A DNA stretch of 64,000 nucleotides from Bacteroidota bacterium (GTDB lineage: Bacteria > Bacteroidota > Bacteroidia > Chitinophagales > Chitinophagaceae). A program made the position numbers and the translations under genes. The stretch is from positions 35,430-99,429 of the forward strand of contig JAUZNZ010000018.1 of assembly GCA_030706735.1 (NCBI GenBank), written 5' to 3'. Of the stretch, positions 26,065-35,833 are shown piece by piece (position 1 is the stretch's first letter; each line of letters opens with the position of its first letter). Under the pieces are notes generated by a model. That model saw nothing but the letters and a program-made list of their open reading frames with translations. It was not told the origin of the DNA and searched no databases.

Positions 26065-26735
26065 CTGAAATGCCTATTGCCATGCCCGGTTCACCTCCAC
26101 GCCCGCGCCTCCCGGATCAGCCGCCCGCCCTGCGTGTCGCCGCGCAGGTCATCTCCTGGGTCTTCCATCCCCTGTTCGTGACCAGCTACGTCATCGCCTT
26201 CCTGATCTTTGTGCACCCTTATGTATTTGAGGGCTATGACCATCGGACCCGGGTGCAGCGCCTTTTGACCGTCGTGCTGACCGATACCCTGTTCCCTGCT
26301 TTCTCGGTCTTCCTGATCTGGAAGCTGCAGTTCATCCGGTCCATGCACCTGCGTACGGCCAGGGAACGGATCATCCCCTACATGATCACCATGATCTTTT
26401 ACTGGTGGACCTGGCATGTGTATGGAAATATCGATGTTCCGCCGGTGTCGGTACATTTTCTGCTGGGCACCTTCCTCGCGGTATGCGCGGCCTGGTTTTG
26501 CAATATCTACTTCAAGATCAGCATGCACGCGATTGCGATGGGAGGCATGGTCCTGTTCATCTATTTGCTCGCCAACCTGGACAGCTACCCGTCCGGCCTG
26601 TATCTTTCCGTTGCGGTGTTGGTGGCGGGGACGGTATGCACGGCCAGGCTGATCTGCTCGGATCATACCCGCTTCGAGGTCTGGTCGGGATTATTCGTCG
26701 GGATGCTGGCGATGTGGGTGGGCTGGCAGTTTTGA
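26061..26735 (+). CDS. PAP2-like membrane protein
   Basis: A 224-residue integral membrane protein with about six helices. Its ATG overlaps the rpoN stop (ATGA), suggesting coupling. Charged residues between helices fall in the order RTARERIIPY, NIYFKISMHAIAMGG and SDHTRFEVWSG. This resembles the three phosphate-contact motifs of the PAP2 phosphatase superfamily (K/R...RP, SGH, S/R...H...D), but in altered form; a catalytic role is therefore uncertain. A membrane-lipid phosphatase relative is the best guess. A bidirectional terminator follows. Confidence 0.7.
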   Translation: MTEMPIAMPGSPPRPRLPDQPPALRVAAQVISWVFHPLFVTSYVIAFLIFVHPYVFEGYDHRTRVQRLLTVVLTDTLFPAFSVFLIWKLQFIRSMHLRTARERIIPYMITMIFYWWTWHVYGNIDVPPVSVHFLLGTFLAVCAAWFCNIYFKISMHAIAMGGMVLFIYLLANLDSYPSGLYLSVAVLVAGTVCTARLICSDHTRFEVWSGLFVGMLAMWVGWQF

Positions 26736-26760
26736 GAGGGGCCGGGCGCCTGCCGGGCAA

Positions 26761-26805
26761 AAAGAAAAGCCCAATCATAGGGTACGAACCTAAATTGAGC
26801 TTTTT
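26761..26805. terminator. Bidirectional terminator between convergent genes
   Basis: Hairpin AAAAGCcCAAT / ATTGaGCTTTTT with an inner TAGG/CCTA stem. There is a T-run on the plus strand (26801-26805) and an A-run on the left (26761-26768) that becomes T on the minus strand. It lies between the PAP2-like gene (plus, ends 26735) and the L,D-transpeptidase-like gene (minus, ends 26838) and can serve both. Confidence 0.75.
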
Positions 26806-26837
26806 CACCTTCAAACCATCTGAAGTATTCGTCCATG

Positions 26838-27596
26838 CTAGCTGTTAAGTATCTTCGATCGGCTGATGTATTTTTTGGTTGGATAATAGATGAATAAGCA
26901 AGATCCGCCTTTAATGGCGTCGATGACCTCTTCGGTCTCGCCCGCCGGCACCGCCGGGCAGCCATAGCTCCTCCCCGTATAGGCATTCATTTGAAGGAAA
27001 TCGGGCCCGACGTATTGCGAGCCGTGGATCACGATGGCGCGTCCCGCCGCACGGTCGTTAAACCCTCGTTCCATTCCGCAGATCTTTAGGGAAAGGCCGT
27101 TGTTCCCGTAATAGGTGTCCTCGGTGACATAGAACCCCAGGCTCGTCTTATGCGAGGAAGGGTTATTTGAGAAGCTGCGTGCGAACTCTTTGCCCGAATT
27201 CCGGCCGTGGGCCACATAGGTGTTCAGCACGACGGTCCGTTGCTCGAGGTCTACAATATACAGTCGTTTGTTCCGGGAAGACTGGCTGAGGTCGCAGATC
27301 GAAAGGATATTGGGCCTTGCCAGACGATGGTGCTCCAATAAATAATGGTACCCTTTCATGGCGTACATGAAGGCGCGCTTCGTGAGGCCCAGGTCCTTCA
27401 AATCGATCGAGTCGTATAAGCTGGAAACTTCCGCGGTGAAGGCTGCGGCTTTGCTATTAATATTGCTGTTGGCGCGGTGTATAGCGCGATGTACGGTCGT
27501 TGTCCGCCCGCCATCTCCGGCATACAGTCCAGCCACTGGCGCAGTGGTCGCCAGCGATGCACATAACATAAAGAAATACAAACTCCTGCAACGCAT
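26838..27596 (-). CDS. Murein L,D-transpeptidase catalytic-domain family protein
   Basis: A 252-residue exported protein (signal through about residue 27). The catalytic region shows the YkuD-like pattern VIHGSQYVG followed by GRSYGCPAVPAGETEEVID, with the nucleophile Cys in SYGCPAV and the conserved His in IHGS. Upstream are RLYIVDLEQRTVVLNTYVAHG and FYVTEDTYYG. Family members form 3-3 cross-links or attach proteins to peptidoglycan; some are cytoplasmic-murein processing enzymes. It stands alone with its own terminator. Confidence 0.87.
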   Translation of the reverse strand: MRCRSLYFFMLCASLATTAPVAGLYAGDGGRTTTVHRAIHRANSNINSKAAAFTAEVSSLYDSIDLKDLGLTKRAFMYAMKGYHYLLEHHRLARPNILSICDLSQSSRNKRLYIVDLEQRTVVLNTYVAHGRNSGKEFARSFSNNPSSHKTSLGFYVTEDTYYGNNGLSLKICGMERGFNDRAAGRAIVIHGSQYVGPDFLQMNAYTGRSYGCPAVPAGETEEVIDAIKGGSCLFIYYPTKKYISRSKILNS

Positions 27597-27778
27597 AATC
27601 GTGAATTTTCAGAGGTGCCCCCTATAAACGGGGCGGACTCACAAAATATTATCTTCAATTGGATTGTGCAAGAGCATTTTATGAAAACTTTTTATTGTCC
27701 GACCCGGGGGGTTTTTCGGTCGTCCGAAGAGGAGTTTGCGTTAATATATAAGTAATTGATTATAAATATATTGATATT

Positions 27779-28804
27779 TTAGGCCGAATTTCGGCCTTTG
27801 GCCGAGAACTCATTAGCATAAATCTTAATAAGAAGAAGAAAAAGGGAGATCAGGATGGGCCCGAAAATGAGGCCAATGAAGCCAAAAAGGCCCAGGCCGA
27901 GGATGACGCCAAATGCCGTGATCATCGGATGGACGTCGCCGATCCTCTTTTGCAACCAGAAGCGGAAGATGCTGTCGACGGTGCTGACGACACCGAAGCC
28001 ATAGGCCAGCATGATGATCCCGCGCACGTTATTCCCCTCGGCAATGAGCAGGATGCCGACGGGCACGTAGGCGAGAGCGGCGCCGACGACGGGGATCATC
28101 GACGCGATGCAGGTGACGACGAACCAGAACAAGGGCTCACTGACACCCAGCATCAGGTAGCCAACCAGGGCGATGGCGCCCTGAAGCAGCGCGATCAACG
28201 GGATGCCGATGGCATTCGAGTAGACCAGGCTATTGGTTTCCTGGCGGAGCAGGAGGAGGTTCTCGTCCTTTAGCGGGAGCCATTCGTGCAGGGAGGACTC
28301 CATCTTGCGGCCCTCGATCAGCAGGAAATAGAGGATAAAGTACATGACCGCCACGGTCGTGATGGTATTGAAGGTCGCGCCGAGGACCTGCGGCAGGGTC
28401 TGTGCGCCCCAACTGGTCAGTTCGGACATGGTCTTCCCGGAACTGAGGACCATGCGGTATTTGTGTTCGAAGCGGTGGATGAACTGTTGGAGGGTATTGA
28501 GCACCTGGGTCGAATGCTGGACGGCAAAGTCGATCTTACCGTAGAGCAGGTTGATCAGCAAGGCGATAGGCAGCAGGATGACGAGGAAGCTGCCGAACAT
28601 CAGCAGGCCGGCGGCCAGGCCTTTTTTCCATTTATAGCGTGCGGTCAGGATATACATCCATTTCTTGAGCAGCACGAAGAGGGTATAGGCGCCGAGGGCC
28701 GCGGGCAAAAAGGATTGCAATTGCGAGAACAGGACGATCCCCAGTCCGATGATCACCAGCAGGAGCAAGATTTGCCGGATGGCATTATTGGGTATAGCAT
28801 TCAT
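27779..28804 (-). CDS. AI-2E family permease
   Basis: A 341-residue integral membrane protein of the AI-2E transporter (UPF0118) family. It has paired N-terminal helices (ILLLLVIIGLGIVLFSQLQSF, LGAYTLFVLLKKWM), a periplasmic amphipathic stretch (about 85-145) and five C-terminal helices with the conserved core ALVGYLMLGVSEPLFWFVV, PVVGAALAYVPVGILL and GLGLFGFIGLIFGPILISLFLLL. Members include TqsA and Na+(Li+)/H+ antiporters, so the solute is not known. It follows the MATE gene by 33 bases on the same strand and is probably co-transcribed. Confidence 0.9.
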   Translation of the reverse strand: MNAIPNNAIRQILLLLVIIGLGIVLFSQLQSFLPAALGAYTLFVLLKKWMYILTARYKWKKGLAAGLLMFGSFLVILLPIALLINLLYGKIDFAVQHSTQVLNTLQQFIHRFEHKYRMVLSSGKTMSELTSWGAQTLPQVLGATFNTITTVAVMYFILYFLLIEGRKMESSLHEWLPLKDENLLLLRQETNSLVYSNAIGIPLIALLQGAIALVGYLMLGVSEPLFWFVVTCIASMIPVVGAALAYVPVGILLIAEGNNVRGIIMLAYGFGVVSTVDSIFRFWLQKRIGDVHPMITAFGVILGLGLFGFIGLIFGPILISLFLLLIKIYANEFSAKGRNSA

Positions 28805-28837
28805 GGCCTTTCTAACGATTGGACATGCTAAAGTAAT

Positions 28838-30244
28838 TTATATTTTTACTTTTTTCCAGCGGCCTTTCCGGAAAATCACGAAGCTGGCGATGGTAATGAG
28901 CATTTCCGCCGAAAGAATCGCGATAAATACGCCGGTCGGACCCCAGTTCAGCTTCACGGCCATGATCCAGGCCGCGGGCATCTGGAAGGCCCAATACACG
29001 ACCAGGTTGAGGACCGTCGGCGTGCGGGTGTCGCCGGCGCCATTAAAGGCATTTGTCATTACCATCCCGACCCCATAGAATATATAACCCATGCTAATGA
29101 TGTGCAACGCCCGAACTCCTACCGCGATGATGCCTGGATCCTTGTTTATGAAACCGACTACCGGCTCGGCCCAAACCAAGACCAGAAGGGAGACGAGGAT
29201 CATGAAGACGGTATTGTAACGGGCAGCAGTCCAGACGGACTGCTCTGCCCTATCTGGTCGCTTCGCGCCCAGGTTCTGTCCGACCAGGGTTGCCGCCGCA
29301 TTGCTCATTCCCCAGGCGGGTAGTAGAAAGAAGAGCAGGATCCGGATGGCGACCACGTAACCGTCAACGGCTACACTTCCAAAGTTTTTGGCGATCATTC
29401 TGGTCATGACCACCCAGCTAAAGGCGCCAATCAGAAATTGGGCAGCGCCCGTCCAGGCTACTTTGATTACCGAGCCGATAAGTAACCAATCAGGAGCAAA
29501 TTGGCGAAGACGAATTTGGATGACGCCTTTCCCTCCAAACAGGTAAAAAACCTGATAGCAGACTCCGACGCCTCTTCCGATCGTGGTGGCGATGGCCGCG
29601 CCTGGGAGCCCATAGAAATGGATCATGATCGGACAGAGGATGATATTGCAGCCGTTGGCGATCCATAACGCCTTCATAGCAGTGAAGGCGCTGCCGGCGC
29701 CGCGGAAGATGCCGTTGATCAGGTAAAGCAGCATGATGAAGAGCGTCGACGAGAATATGATCCGTGTAAAGGAGGAGCCGAAGTCGACCACTTCTTTCGT
29801 CCCACCCATTAGATGCAGTATGCCTCCGGCCCCAAACGCCCCGATCAAACTGAAAAGTAAAGTGAATAGCAAGGATACATTGATGGCCTGGGCCGCGGAT
29901 CGGGAGGCCTTAGCCGGTTCCTTTTCCCCGACACGCCTGGCGACGAGGGCTGTTGCGGCCATGCTGAGGCCGATGGCCACCGAATAGACCACTGTGGTAG
30001 CCGACTCGGTCAGAGCAACGGTTTCCACCGCCTCTTTACCAAGCCTGCCGACAAAAAAGATGTCCACTACGGCAAAAAGCGACTCCATGCACATTTCCAG
30101 GATCATGGGTATGGACAGGAGGAGCACGGCGCGGCGAATGCTGCCCGTGGTATAATCCAGGTGCTCGCCGGCAAGCGCCTGTTTGGTCAGTGCGAAGAGG
30201 GTCCGGATACGGAGACCTGTCCGCGAAGAAGGATCAGAAGACAT
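28838..30244 (-). CDS. MATE-family efflux transporter
   Basis: A 468-residue multidrug/toxic-compound exporter with twelve predicted helices in two homologous halves. Typical segments: IRRAVLLLSIPMILEMCMESLFAVVDIFFVGRLG at the start of half one and TGAAQFLIGAFSWVVMTRMIAKNFG at the start of half two, plus NAAATLVGQNLGA. These use Na+ or H+ gradients to expel cationic compounds. Immediately upstream of the AI-2E permease in the same orientation; no linked regulator. Confidence 0.92.
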   Translation of the reverse strand: MSSDPSSRTGLRIRTLFALTKQALAGEHLDYTTGSIRRAVLLLSIPMILEMCMESLFAVVDIFFVGRLGKEAVETVALTESATTVVYSVAIGLSMAATALVARRVGEKEPAKASRSAAQAINVSLLFTLLFSLIGAFGAGGILHLMGGTKEVVDFGSSFTRIIFSSTLFIMLLYLINGIFRGAGSAFTAMKALWIANGCNIILCPIMIHFYGLPGAAIATTIGRGVGVCYQVFYLFGGKGVIQIRLRQFAPDWLLIGSVIKVAWTGAAQFLIGAFSWVVMTRMIAKNFGSVAVDGYVVAIRILLFFLLPAWGMSNAAATLVGQNLGAKRPDRAEQSVWTAARYNTVFMILVSLLVLVWAEPVVGFINKDPGIIAVGVRALHIISMGYIFYGVGMVMTNAFNGAGDTRTPTVLNLVVYWAFQMPAAWIMAVKLNWGPTGVFIAILSAEMLITIASFVIFRKGRWKKVKI

Positions 30245-30451
30245 AAAAACCTATTGAAAAAGCGTAATAAAAATTGGTAATAGAAGAGACCAGCCGGGGC
30301 AGCATGCCCGGAGCTATTTTGGGGGGTGTCCTGCGTGAAGGGGGCAGGACGAACTTACATTTTCATAATTCCTGGCGTTGAAGGCTGCAAAAATGCGATT
30401 TTTTTTTCATTTGACGCATTATGCGGCATTATTAAAATTAATTTTGGAGTG

Positions 30452-33400
30452 ATGAGCAGAACCCCCCTGTCCCGCATTTTCAGGAAAACCCTGAAGATCA
30501 CCGGCATTGCCGTGGGTTTGTTGTTGCTGTTCATGGTGTTGTTCCCCTACATTTTTCCAGGGTTTATTTCCAAAAAGATCAGGCAATGGGCCAGGAGCAA
30601 TATCCGGAGCGAGTTGAACTTTTCCTCTGCCCGTCTGTCCTTCTTCAAGCGTTTCCCTGCACTCACGCTGACCCTCTATGACTTCAGTTTAAAAGGCGCG
30701 GAGCCTTTCGGGAAGGATGCCCTGGTGGAGGCGGACGAGGTCGCGCTGGGCGTCGATCTGCGAACGGCCTTGTCCAGTGAGATCCGGATCGACAAGATCT
30801 TCCTTACCGGGGCATTCATCAATGTGCAGGTGGACTCCGCCGGTCACGCGAATTACGACGTGTATGTGAGCAAGGGGGGAAATGCGCCGTCAGTCCCGTC
30901 GGATTCGGGCAGCGCGTCGCTGAAGATCCGAAAGATCCTGATCGAAAAAAGCAACCTCGTCTACAATGACCGCTCGCTCCCGATGCGCATTAATGCGCGA
31001 GACCTGTATTATAAAGGAAACGGAGACCTCAGCAATGCCATTTTCGATCTGAACAGCCACACCGAGATCGGGTCGATGGATCTTTATTACGACCGGAAGG
31101 CCTATTTCCTGTCCAAGAAAATAAATGCCGACCTGGTCACCCGGGTCAATACCAATTCCCTTGCTCTCTTCTTCGACAAGAATGAACTGCTCATCAATCA
31201 ATTGCCGGTGACCTTCAACGGCCGATTCGAGTTCCTGAAGAATGGATACGATATGGATTTCCATCTGAAGAGCCGGTCCGACCGGTCCGATCTCCGCGAT
31301 ATCTTTTCGGCCATGCCACCCAGCGCGCTCGACTGGCTGGACAAGACGGACGTGAGAGGGTATGGCGGTATCGAGGCGGCCCTCAAGGGTCAGTATATCG
31401 CGGGTTCGGGGAGGATGCCCGACCTCGACCTGAACATGAAGATCAGGGAAGGTTATGTAGCCAATGCCAAGGCAGGGGTCCCGTTGAAGAACCTTTACCT
31501 CGATTTTTGGACGAAGGTGCCGCAGCTCGATCCGGACAGCATGTCCGGGGGTATCGACTCGCTGTACTTCAATGTCGACAAGGATTATCTCGGGGCGGTC
31601 ATGCGCTGGAAGGGGTTTCATCAGCCCTATATTTTCGCGAAGATCAATTCGGAGATGGACCTGCAGAACCTGGGGAAGGCGATCGGCCTGGAGCCCTTCG
31701 AACTCCGGGGGAAATATGCCCTGCACCTGGAGGCGGACGGCAACTACCGGACCCGGCCCGAGCCTAGCCACAGCCTGCGAAAGAAGAGACCGGAGACGGT
31801 GGTGAGCAGCATACCCTCCTTCCAATTAACCTCCTCGCTGCGTGACGGATATTTCCAATATGCTTCGCGGCCGGCGGCCATCCGGGATATCCATTTCAAC
31901 CTGGACGCCTCCTGCCCTGATCAGGATTACCGGCATGCGGCGGTATCCGTGGAAGATCTGAATGCCCGGGTGTTGAACAACTTCATAAAAGGCCGAATAA
32001 AACTCGGGCGTCCCGGCGACTTCCATATCGAGGCAGGCCTGGAAAGCGTTTTTCATCTGGCGGATCTGAAACAGGTCTATCCCATGGATAGCCTGGATCT
32101 GGCCGGGGACCTCAACGTACATGTGCAGACGAAAGGAGACTATCGACCCGGCGGTACTATCTTCCCGGTCACCGTCGCCAATCTCTCCCTGAATAATGGA
32201 TCGATCCGGACCCGGTACTATCCCCATCCATTGGAGAACATTCAGCTAAGCGCAAAGGTCAGCAGCCGGGGAGGATCGCTCAGGGACCTGGACGTCAACC
32301 TGACGCCCGTCTCCTTCCAATTGGAAGGACAACCATTTATGGTCAGGGCGGACCTCCAGGATTTCGAAAACCTTCAATATCGCATTGTGTCGCGCGGAAC
32401 CCTTGATGTCGGCAAACTCTCCAGGGTTTTCGGGGCAAGGGGCTACGACGTCCGCGGGCTGATCGAGACGCGGCTCTTTCTCCGAGGCAGGCAGAGCGAT
32501 GCGGTAACGGGCCGGTATGACCAGCTATTCAATTCAGGCACCCTACACGTCAGGGACCTGCAAGTCAGCTCCGAACTCTTTCCGCAACCCTTTTTGATCC
32601 GGAACGGTCTGTTCCGCTTCGACCAGGACCGGATGTACTTTGACCGCTTTCATGCCAGCTATGGCAGGAGCGACCTCAGGTTGAACGGATGGCTCTCCAA
32701 TGTGACCGCCTATATGACGGATAAACATTCGCCGCTGAAGGGCAGCTTTGATCTGAAGAGCGACTTTTTGCTTGCGGATGAATTCATGGCATTCGGGGTG
32801 CGCGACTCGACGGCCGGCGGGGGCGGTGGCGGTGGCGGAGGCGACGCGGGCACTGGCGTGCTCATTGTGCCGGACAACCTGTCGATCAGTGTCAATGCAG
32901 GGGTCAGCCGGGTTCGCTACCAGGGCATGGACCTGGAGGATTGCCAGGGGCAGATGGTCATCGACAGCGGAGCGCTTACGCTGTCCAGGACCGGGTTTAC
33001 CCTGATCGGGGCGCCGGTCGTCATGGACGCCCGGTACAAAAGCCTGTCTCCCCGGCGGGCGGTGTTCGACTATCATATCAGTGCAAAGGAATTCGACGTG
33101 AAGAAGGCCTATGCCCGGGTGAAGCTATTCCATGACCTGGCGGGTTCCGCCTCGAAGGCCGAGGGGATCATTTCACTGGATTATCAGCTCGCCGGGCGAC
33201 TTGACCAGAATATGCACCCGATCTATCCTTCCCTCAAAGGCGGCGGCGTACTGGCCGTGAAGAAGGTCAAAGTGAAAGGGTTGCGATTATTCGGGGCAGT
33301 GAGCAAGGAGTCGGGGAAGAATGTGAACGACCCCGATCTGTCGAAGGTCGAGATCAAGACCACGATCAATAATAATATCATCACCCTGGCGCGCACCCGG

Positions 33401-33619
33401 ATGAAGGTCTCCGCCTTCAAGTTGCGGATGGAAGGCCAGGCAAGCTTCGACGGCAGGCTCAACCTCCGATTCCGTGTAGGCCTGCCCCCGTTCGGCGTGA
33501 TCGGCATCCCGCTAACGGTCACGGGCACCCAGGAGAACCCCCGGGTAAAGGCCAGGAAGGGGAGCGATCAGGATGAATTGGAGGCGACCGAAGACAAGGA
33601 TGAAGCGGGTAGTCAATAA
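30452..33619 (+). CDS. Large AsmA-like envelope protein
   Basis: A 1055-residue AsmA/TamB-like repeating-beta-groove protein. One N-terminal helix (LKITGIAVGLLLLFMVLFPYIF) anchors it; the next segment FSSARLSFFKRFPALTLTLYDFSLKG is the classic AsmA N-terminal domain; a long beta-rich body follows and a C-terminal AsmA_2-type region (about 880-1030: LKGGGVLAVKKVKVKG, LTLARTRMKVSAFKLRMEG). Such proteins bridge the periplasm and are implicated in phospholipid movement to the outer membrane. A run of nine glycines interrupts the body at about residue 788. ATG 30452 is chosen; TAATTTTG lies just upstream and the longer frame to 30326 is not AsmA-like. The 3' end overlaps the convergent redoxin gene by seven bases. 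Confidence 0.85.
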   Translation: MSRTPLSRIFRKTLKITGIAVGLLLLFMVLFPYIFPGFISKKIRQWARSNIRSELNFSSARLSFFKRFPALTLTLYDFSLKGAEPFGKDALVEADEVALGVDLRTALSSEIRIDKIFLTGAFINVQVDSAGHANYDVYVSKGGNAPSVPSDSGSASLKIRKILIEKSNLVYNDRSLPMRINARDLYYKGNGDLSNAIFDLNSHTEIGSMDLYYDRKAYFLSKKINADLVTRVNTNSLALFFDKNELLINQLPVTFNGRFEFLKNGYDMDFHLKSRSDRSDLRDIFSAMPPSALDWLDKTDVRGYGGIEAALKGQYIAGSGRMPDLDLNMKIREGYVANAKAGVPLKNLYLDFWTKVPQLDPDSMSGGIDSLYFNVDKDYLGAVMRWKGFHQPYIFAKINSEMDLQNLGKAIGLEPFELRGKYALHLEADGNYRTRPEPSHSLRKKRPETVVSSIPSFQLTSSLRDGYFQYASRPAAIRDIHFNLDASCPDQDYRHAAVSVEDLNARVLNNFIKGRIKLGRPGDFHIEAGLESVFHLADLKQVYPMDSLDLAGDLNVHVQTKGDYRPGGTIFPVTVANLSLNNGSIRTRYYPHPLENIQLSAKVSSRGGSLRDLDVNLTPVSFQLEGQPFMVRADLQDFENLQYRIVSRGTLDVGKLSRVFGARGYDVRGLIETRLFLRGRQSDAVTGRYDQLFNSGTLHVRDLQVSSELFPQPFLIRNGLFRFDQDRMYFDRFHASYGRSDLRLNGWLSNVTAYMTDKHSPLKGSFDLKSDFLLADEFMAFGVRDSTAGGGGGGGGGDAGTGVLIVPDNLSISVNAGVSRVRYQGMDLEDCQGQMVIDSGALTLSRTGFTLIGAPVVMDARYKSLSPRRAVFDYHISAKEFDVKKAYARVKLFHDLAGSASKAEGIISLDYQLAGRLDQNMHPIYPSLKGGGVLAVKKVKVKGLRLFGAVSKESGKNVNDPDLSKVEIKTTINNNIITLARTRMKVSAFKLRMEGQASFDGRLNLRFRVGLPPFGVIGIPLTVTGTQENPRVKARKGSDQDELEATEDKDEAGSQ

Positions 33620-34806
33620 TATCTGCCGATGAGCGGGTTGTCCACGATCTTTTTCCTGAGCTCGAATGCATCGACAGGGCCTTCCTTTGCATAAACAACC
33701 TTGCCTCCCGGCTCGATCAGCATCGTATAGGGCAAAGCGCCCTGCCATTTGGGATCGACGGCCTCGATCAGTTTATATTTATTATCGACGTTGAACAGGT
33801 AATTGGCATTCGAGGCCTGCTGGGTTTTCAGGAACTGGAGCGCCTTGTCCCGTTTAGCCGGCTCGTCGGCGCTGACGCTGATAAAGGCAAAATCCCTGCG
33901 GCGGTACATGCGGTTCATCGTAATGAAGTCGGAGAATTCCGCCACGCAGGGGCCGCACCAGGTCGCCCAGACATTGACCAGGAGCAGTTTGTCGCTGTGG
34001 TTCTTCAGCAAATCCCTCAATCCGTCTTCCCCGACGGTATCTAGTTTCACGGGCTCTTTGGCCCATTCGGCCTTGGCCTGCGAGATCCAATCGCTCTTCT
34101 CCGTCCATTTGATCGAACAGCCGAATACCTTGGTCGTCGCCGTGGGTGGGTCCTTGTGCTGCAGCAAGGCCTCGATCGCATTTCTTGCGTCGAGGCTATT
34201 GGGCCTTTTGCCGGGCTTCTCGACGTCGTCGATGCGGCCGCTATAGCGGAGCTTCCGCTCCCTGTCGAAGATGAAAACGTGCGGAGTCGCAATGGGTCCA
34301 TATTTGAGGGCGGTCGCTTCGGTCTCGCCGTCGTAGAGATAGGGGAAGTTAAAATGCTTTTCCGAGGCGCGCTTCTTCATCTCCTCGAAACTGTCTCCCA
34401 TATCCGTATACCCCAGCTCATCCAGGCGGATCGACTTCGGGTCATTGGGCATGATGGCGACCAGGGCGACTCCCTTATCCTTATAGTCGGCGGTCAGCCG
34501 GATGATACGATCTTCATATGCCTGGGCGGTCGGGCAGTGGTTGCAGGTAAATACGATGACGAGGATGCCCGCGTCTTTGAAGGAGGCGAGCGTGTAGGTC
34601 TTTCCATCGACCCCAGGCAGCTTGAAATCGGGGGCAGCCGAGCCGATGGGCAGGGTGGGGTGTTCGCCGGAGGGCGCGACAGGGGGGATTGGGGAGACAG
34701 ACGGTAGCGGCCGGAGCGATTGCGGAGGCCGGACAAGGGAAAGCGGCCGGAGGGGCAGGATCAGGACCGCGAAAAAAGGCAGGCGACGAAAAAATCCCGT
34801 GCGCAT
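33613..34806 (-). CDS. Two-domain exported redoxin: AhpC/TSA-like plus TlpA-like
   Basis: A 397-residue exported protein (signal GFFRRLPFFAVLILPL). Domain one (about 55-215) is a redoxin of the AhpC/TSA-like family: IGSAAPDFKLPGVDGKTYTL, FTCNHCPTAQAYEDRI with a CxxC at 88/91, and TPHVFIFDRERKLRYSGRIDD. Domain two (about 265-395) is TlpA/thioredoxin-like: LLLVNVWATWCGPCVAEFSDF with WCGPC, and PYTMLIEPGGKVVY containing the cis-Pro region. It probably reduces or shuffles disulfides in the periplasm. The reading frame extends to 34989, but the Met at 34806 begins the signal. Divergent from the TIM-barrel gene. Confidence 0.88.
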   Translation of the reverse strand: MRTGFFRRLPFFAVLILPLRPLSLVRPPQSLRPLPSVSPIPPVAPSGEHPTLPIGSAAPDFKLPGVDGKTYTLASFKDAGILVIVFTCNHCPTAQAYEDRIIRLTADYKDKGVALVAIMPNDPKSIRLDELGYTDMGDSFEEMKKRASEKHFNFPYLYDGETEATALKYGPIATPHVFIFDRERKLRYSGRIDDVEKPGKRPNSLDARNAIEALLQHKDPPTATTKVFGCSIKWTEKSDWISQAKAEWAKEPVKLDTVGEDGLRDLLKNHSDKLLLVNVWATWCGPCVAEFSDFITMNRMYRRRDFAFISVSADEPAKRDKALQFLKTQQASNANYLFNVDNKYKLIEAVDPKWQGALPYTMLIEPGGKVVYAKEGPVDAFELRKKIVDNPLIGRYY

Positions 34807-34936
34807 AAACAATGTTTTCCAAAAGTTACCACATTTAGGCGATCCGCGGGCCATGCTAAGTAAAAACTGTGCGCCTGAAGTGCCGGTGATGTGGTAAATT
34901 AGCCTAACCATCCAGTCAAACCTAAAAATTTCCGAC

Positions 34937-35833
34937 ATGCCATCCAGACGCACATTCATCAAGTCCAGCTCACTTTTTTCCGCCGGCATCCTGGCGGCCC
35001 CGTCCTTTTATTCCTTGTCCAGGTACAAGAAATGGGACCTGGGCGTTCAGCTCTATACGGTAAGGGACCAAATGGATAAGGATCCGTCGGGTACGCTGGC
35101 AAAGGTTGCACAGATCGGGTTCAATACCGTCGAGGGCACCTATTCGCCCGGCGGAGAAAAATTTTACGGCATGGAGGCCACCGCCTTCGCCGCCATGCTG
35201 AAACAACATGGCCTGACGATGCCCAGCGCCCATTATCGTCTTGGCGAAGAAGCGCCGGATGGAGAAATGAAAGTAAGAGGCACCCTCCTGCACGATTGGG
35301 ACAAGGCCGTCGAAGACGCCCACGCGATCGGCCTTAAATATATGATTTGCGCCTGGCTGTCTCCCGCGGAGCGCGGGGGGCTCGATCATTATAAGAAACT
35401 GGCGGAGATCTTCAATAAGGCCGCTGAGAAATGCAAGGCCGCGGGCATCCAGTTCTGCCATCACAATCATGACTTCGAATTCGAACAGCAGGATGGCCAC
35501 CGATATTACGATGTCATTCTCGATAATACCGATAAGAATCTGGTAAAGATGGAAATGGACCTGTACTGGGTCACTAAAGCGGGCATGGATCCTATCGCGA
35601 TCATTGAAAAGCATCCGGGCAGGTTCCCACTCTGGCATCTGAAGGACATGGACAATACGCCCGAACATTCTTTCACCGAGGTCGGCCATGGCACCATCGA
35701 CTTCAAGAAGATCTTTGCGCATTCCGGTCAGGCGGGGCTGAAATACTTCTATGTAGAGCAGGACAAATGTCCGGGCTCTCCTTTTGACAGTATCAGCCAG
35801 AGCATTGCCTACGTCAGGCAGAACCTGATCTAG
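34937..35833 (+). CDS. Sugar phosphate isomerase/epimerase-like TIM-barrel protein, Tat signal
   Basis: A 298-residue xylose-isomerase-like TIM-barrel enzyme exported by the Tat pathway (SRRTFIKSSSLFSAGILAAP). Barrel strands and metal-ligand segments: LGVQLYTVRDQM, GFNTVEGTYSPGGEKFYGM, CHHNHDFEFEQQDG (His/Glu ligands), VKMEMDLYWVTKAGMDP and PLWHLKDMD followed by VGHGTIDFKKIF. Periplasmic members have been linked to processing of oxidised (3-keto) sugars and to other sugar epimerisations; which applies here cannot be read from the sequence. A GH2 glycosidase follows on the same strand. Confidence 0.87.
   Translation: MPSRRTFIKSSSLFSAGILAAPSFYSLSRYKKWDLGVQLYTVRDQMDKDPSGTLAKVAQIGFNTVEGTYSPGGEKFYGMEATAFAAMLKQHGLTMPSAHYRLGEEAPDGEMKVRGTLLHDWDKAVEDAHAIGLKYMICAWLSPAERGGLDHYKKLAEIFNKAAEKCKAAGIQFCHHNHDFEFEQQDGHRYYDVILDNTDKNLVKMEMDLYWVTKAGMDPIAIIEKHPGRFPLWHLKDMDNTPEHSFTEVGHGTIDFKKIFAHSGQAGLKYFYVEQDKCPGSPFDSISQSIAYVRQNLI

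Noticed and set aside
30294..30311. Hairpin CCGGGGC/GCCCGG upstream of the AsmA-like gene
   Set aside because: Short with no T-run; not enough for a terminator or regulatory call.
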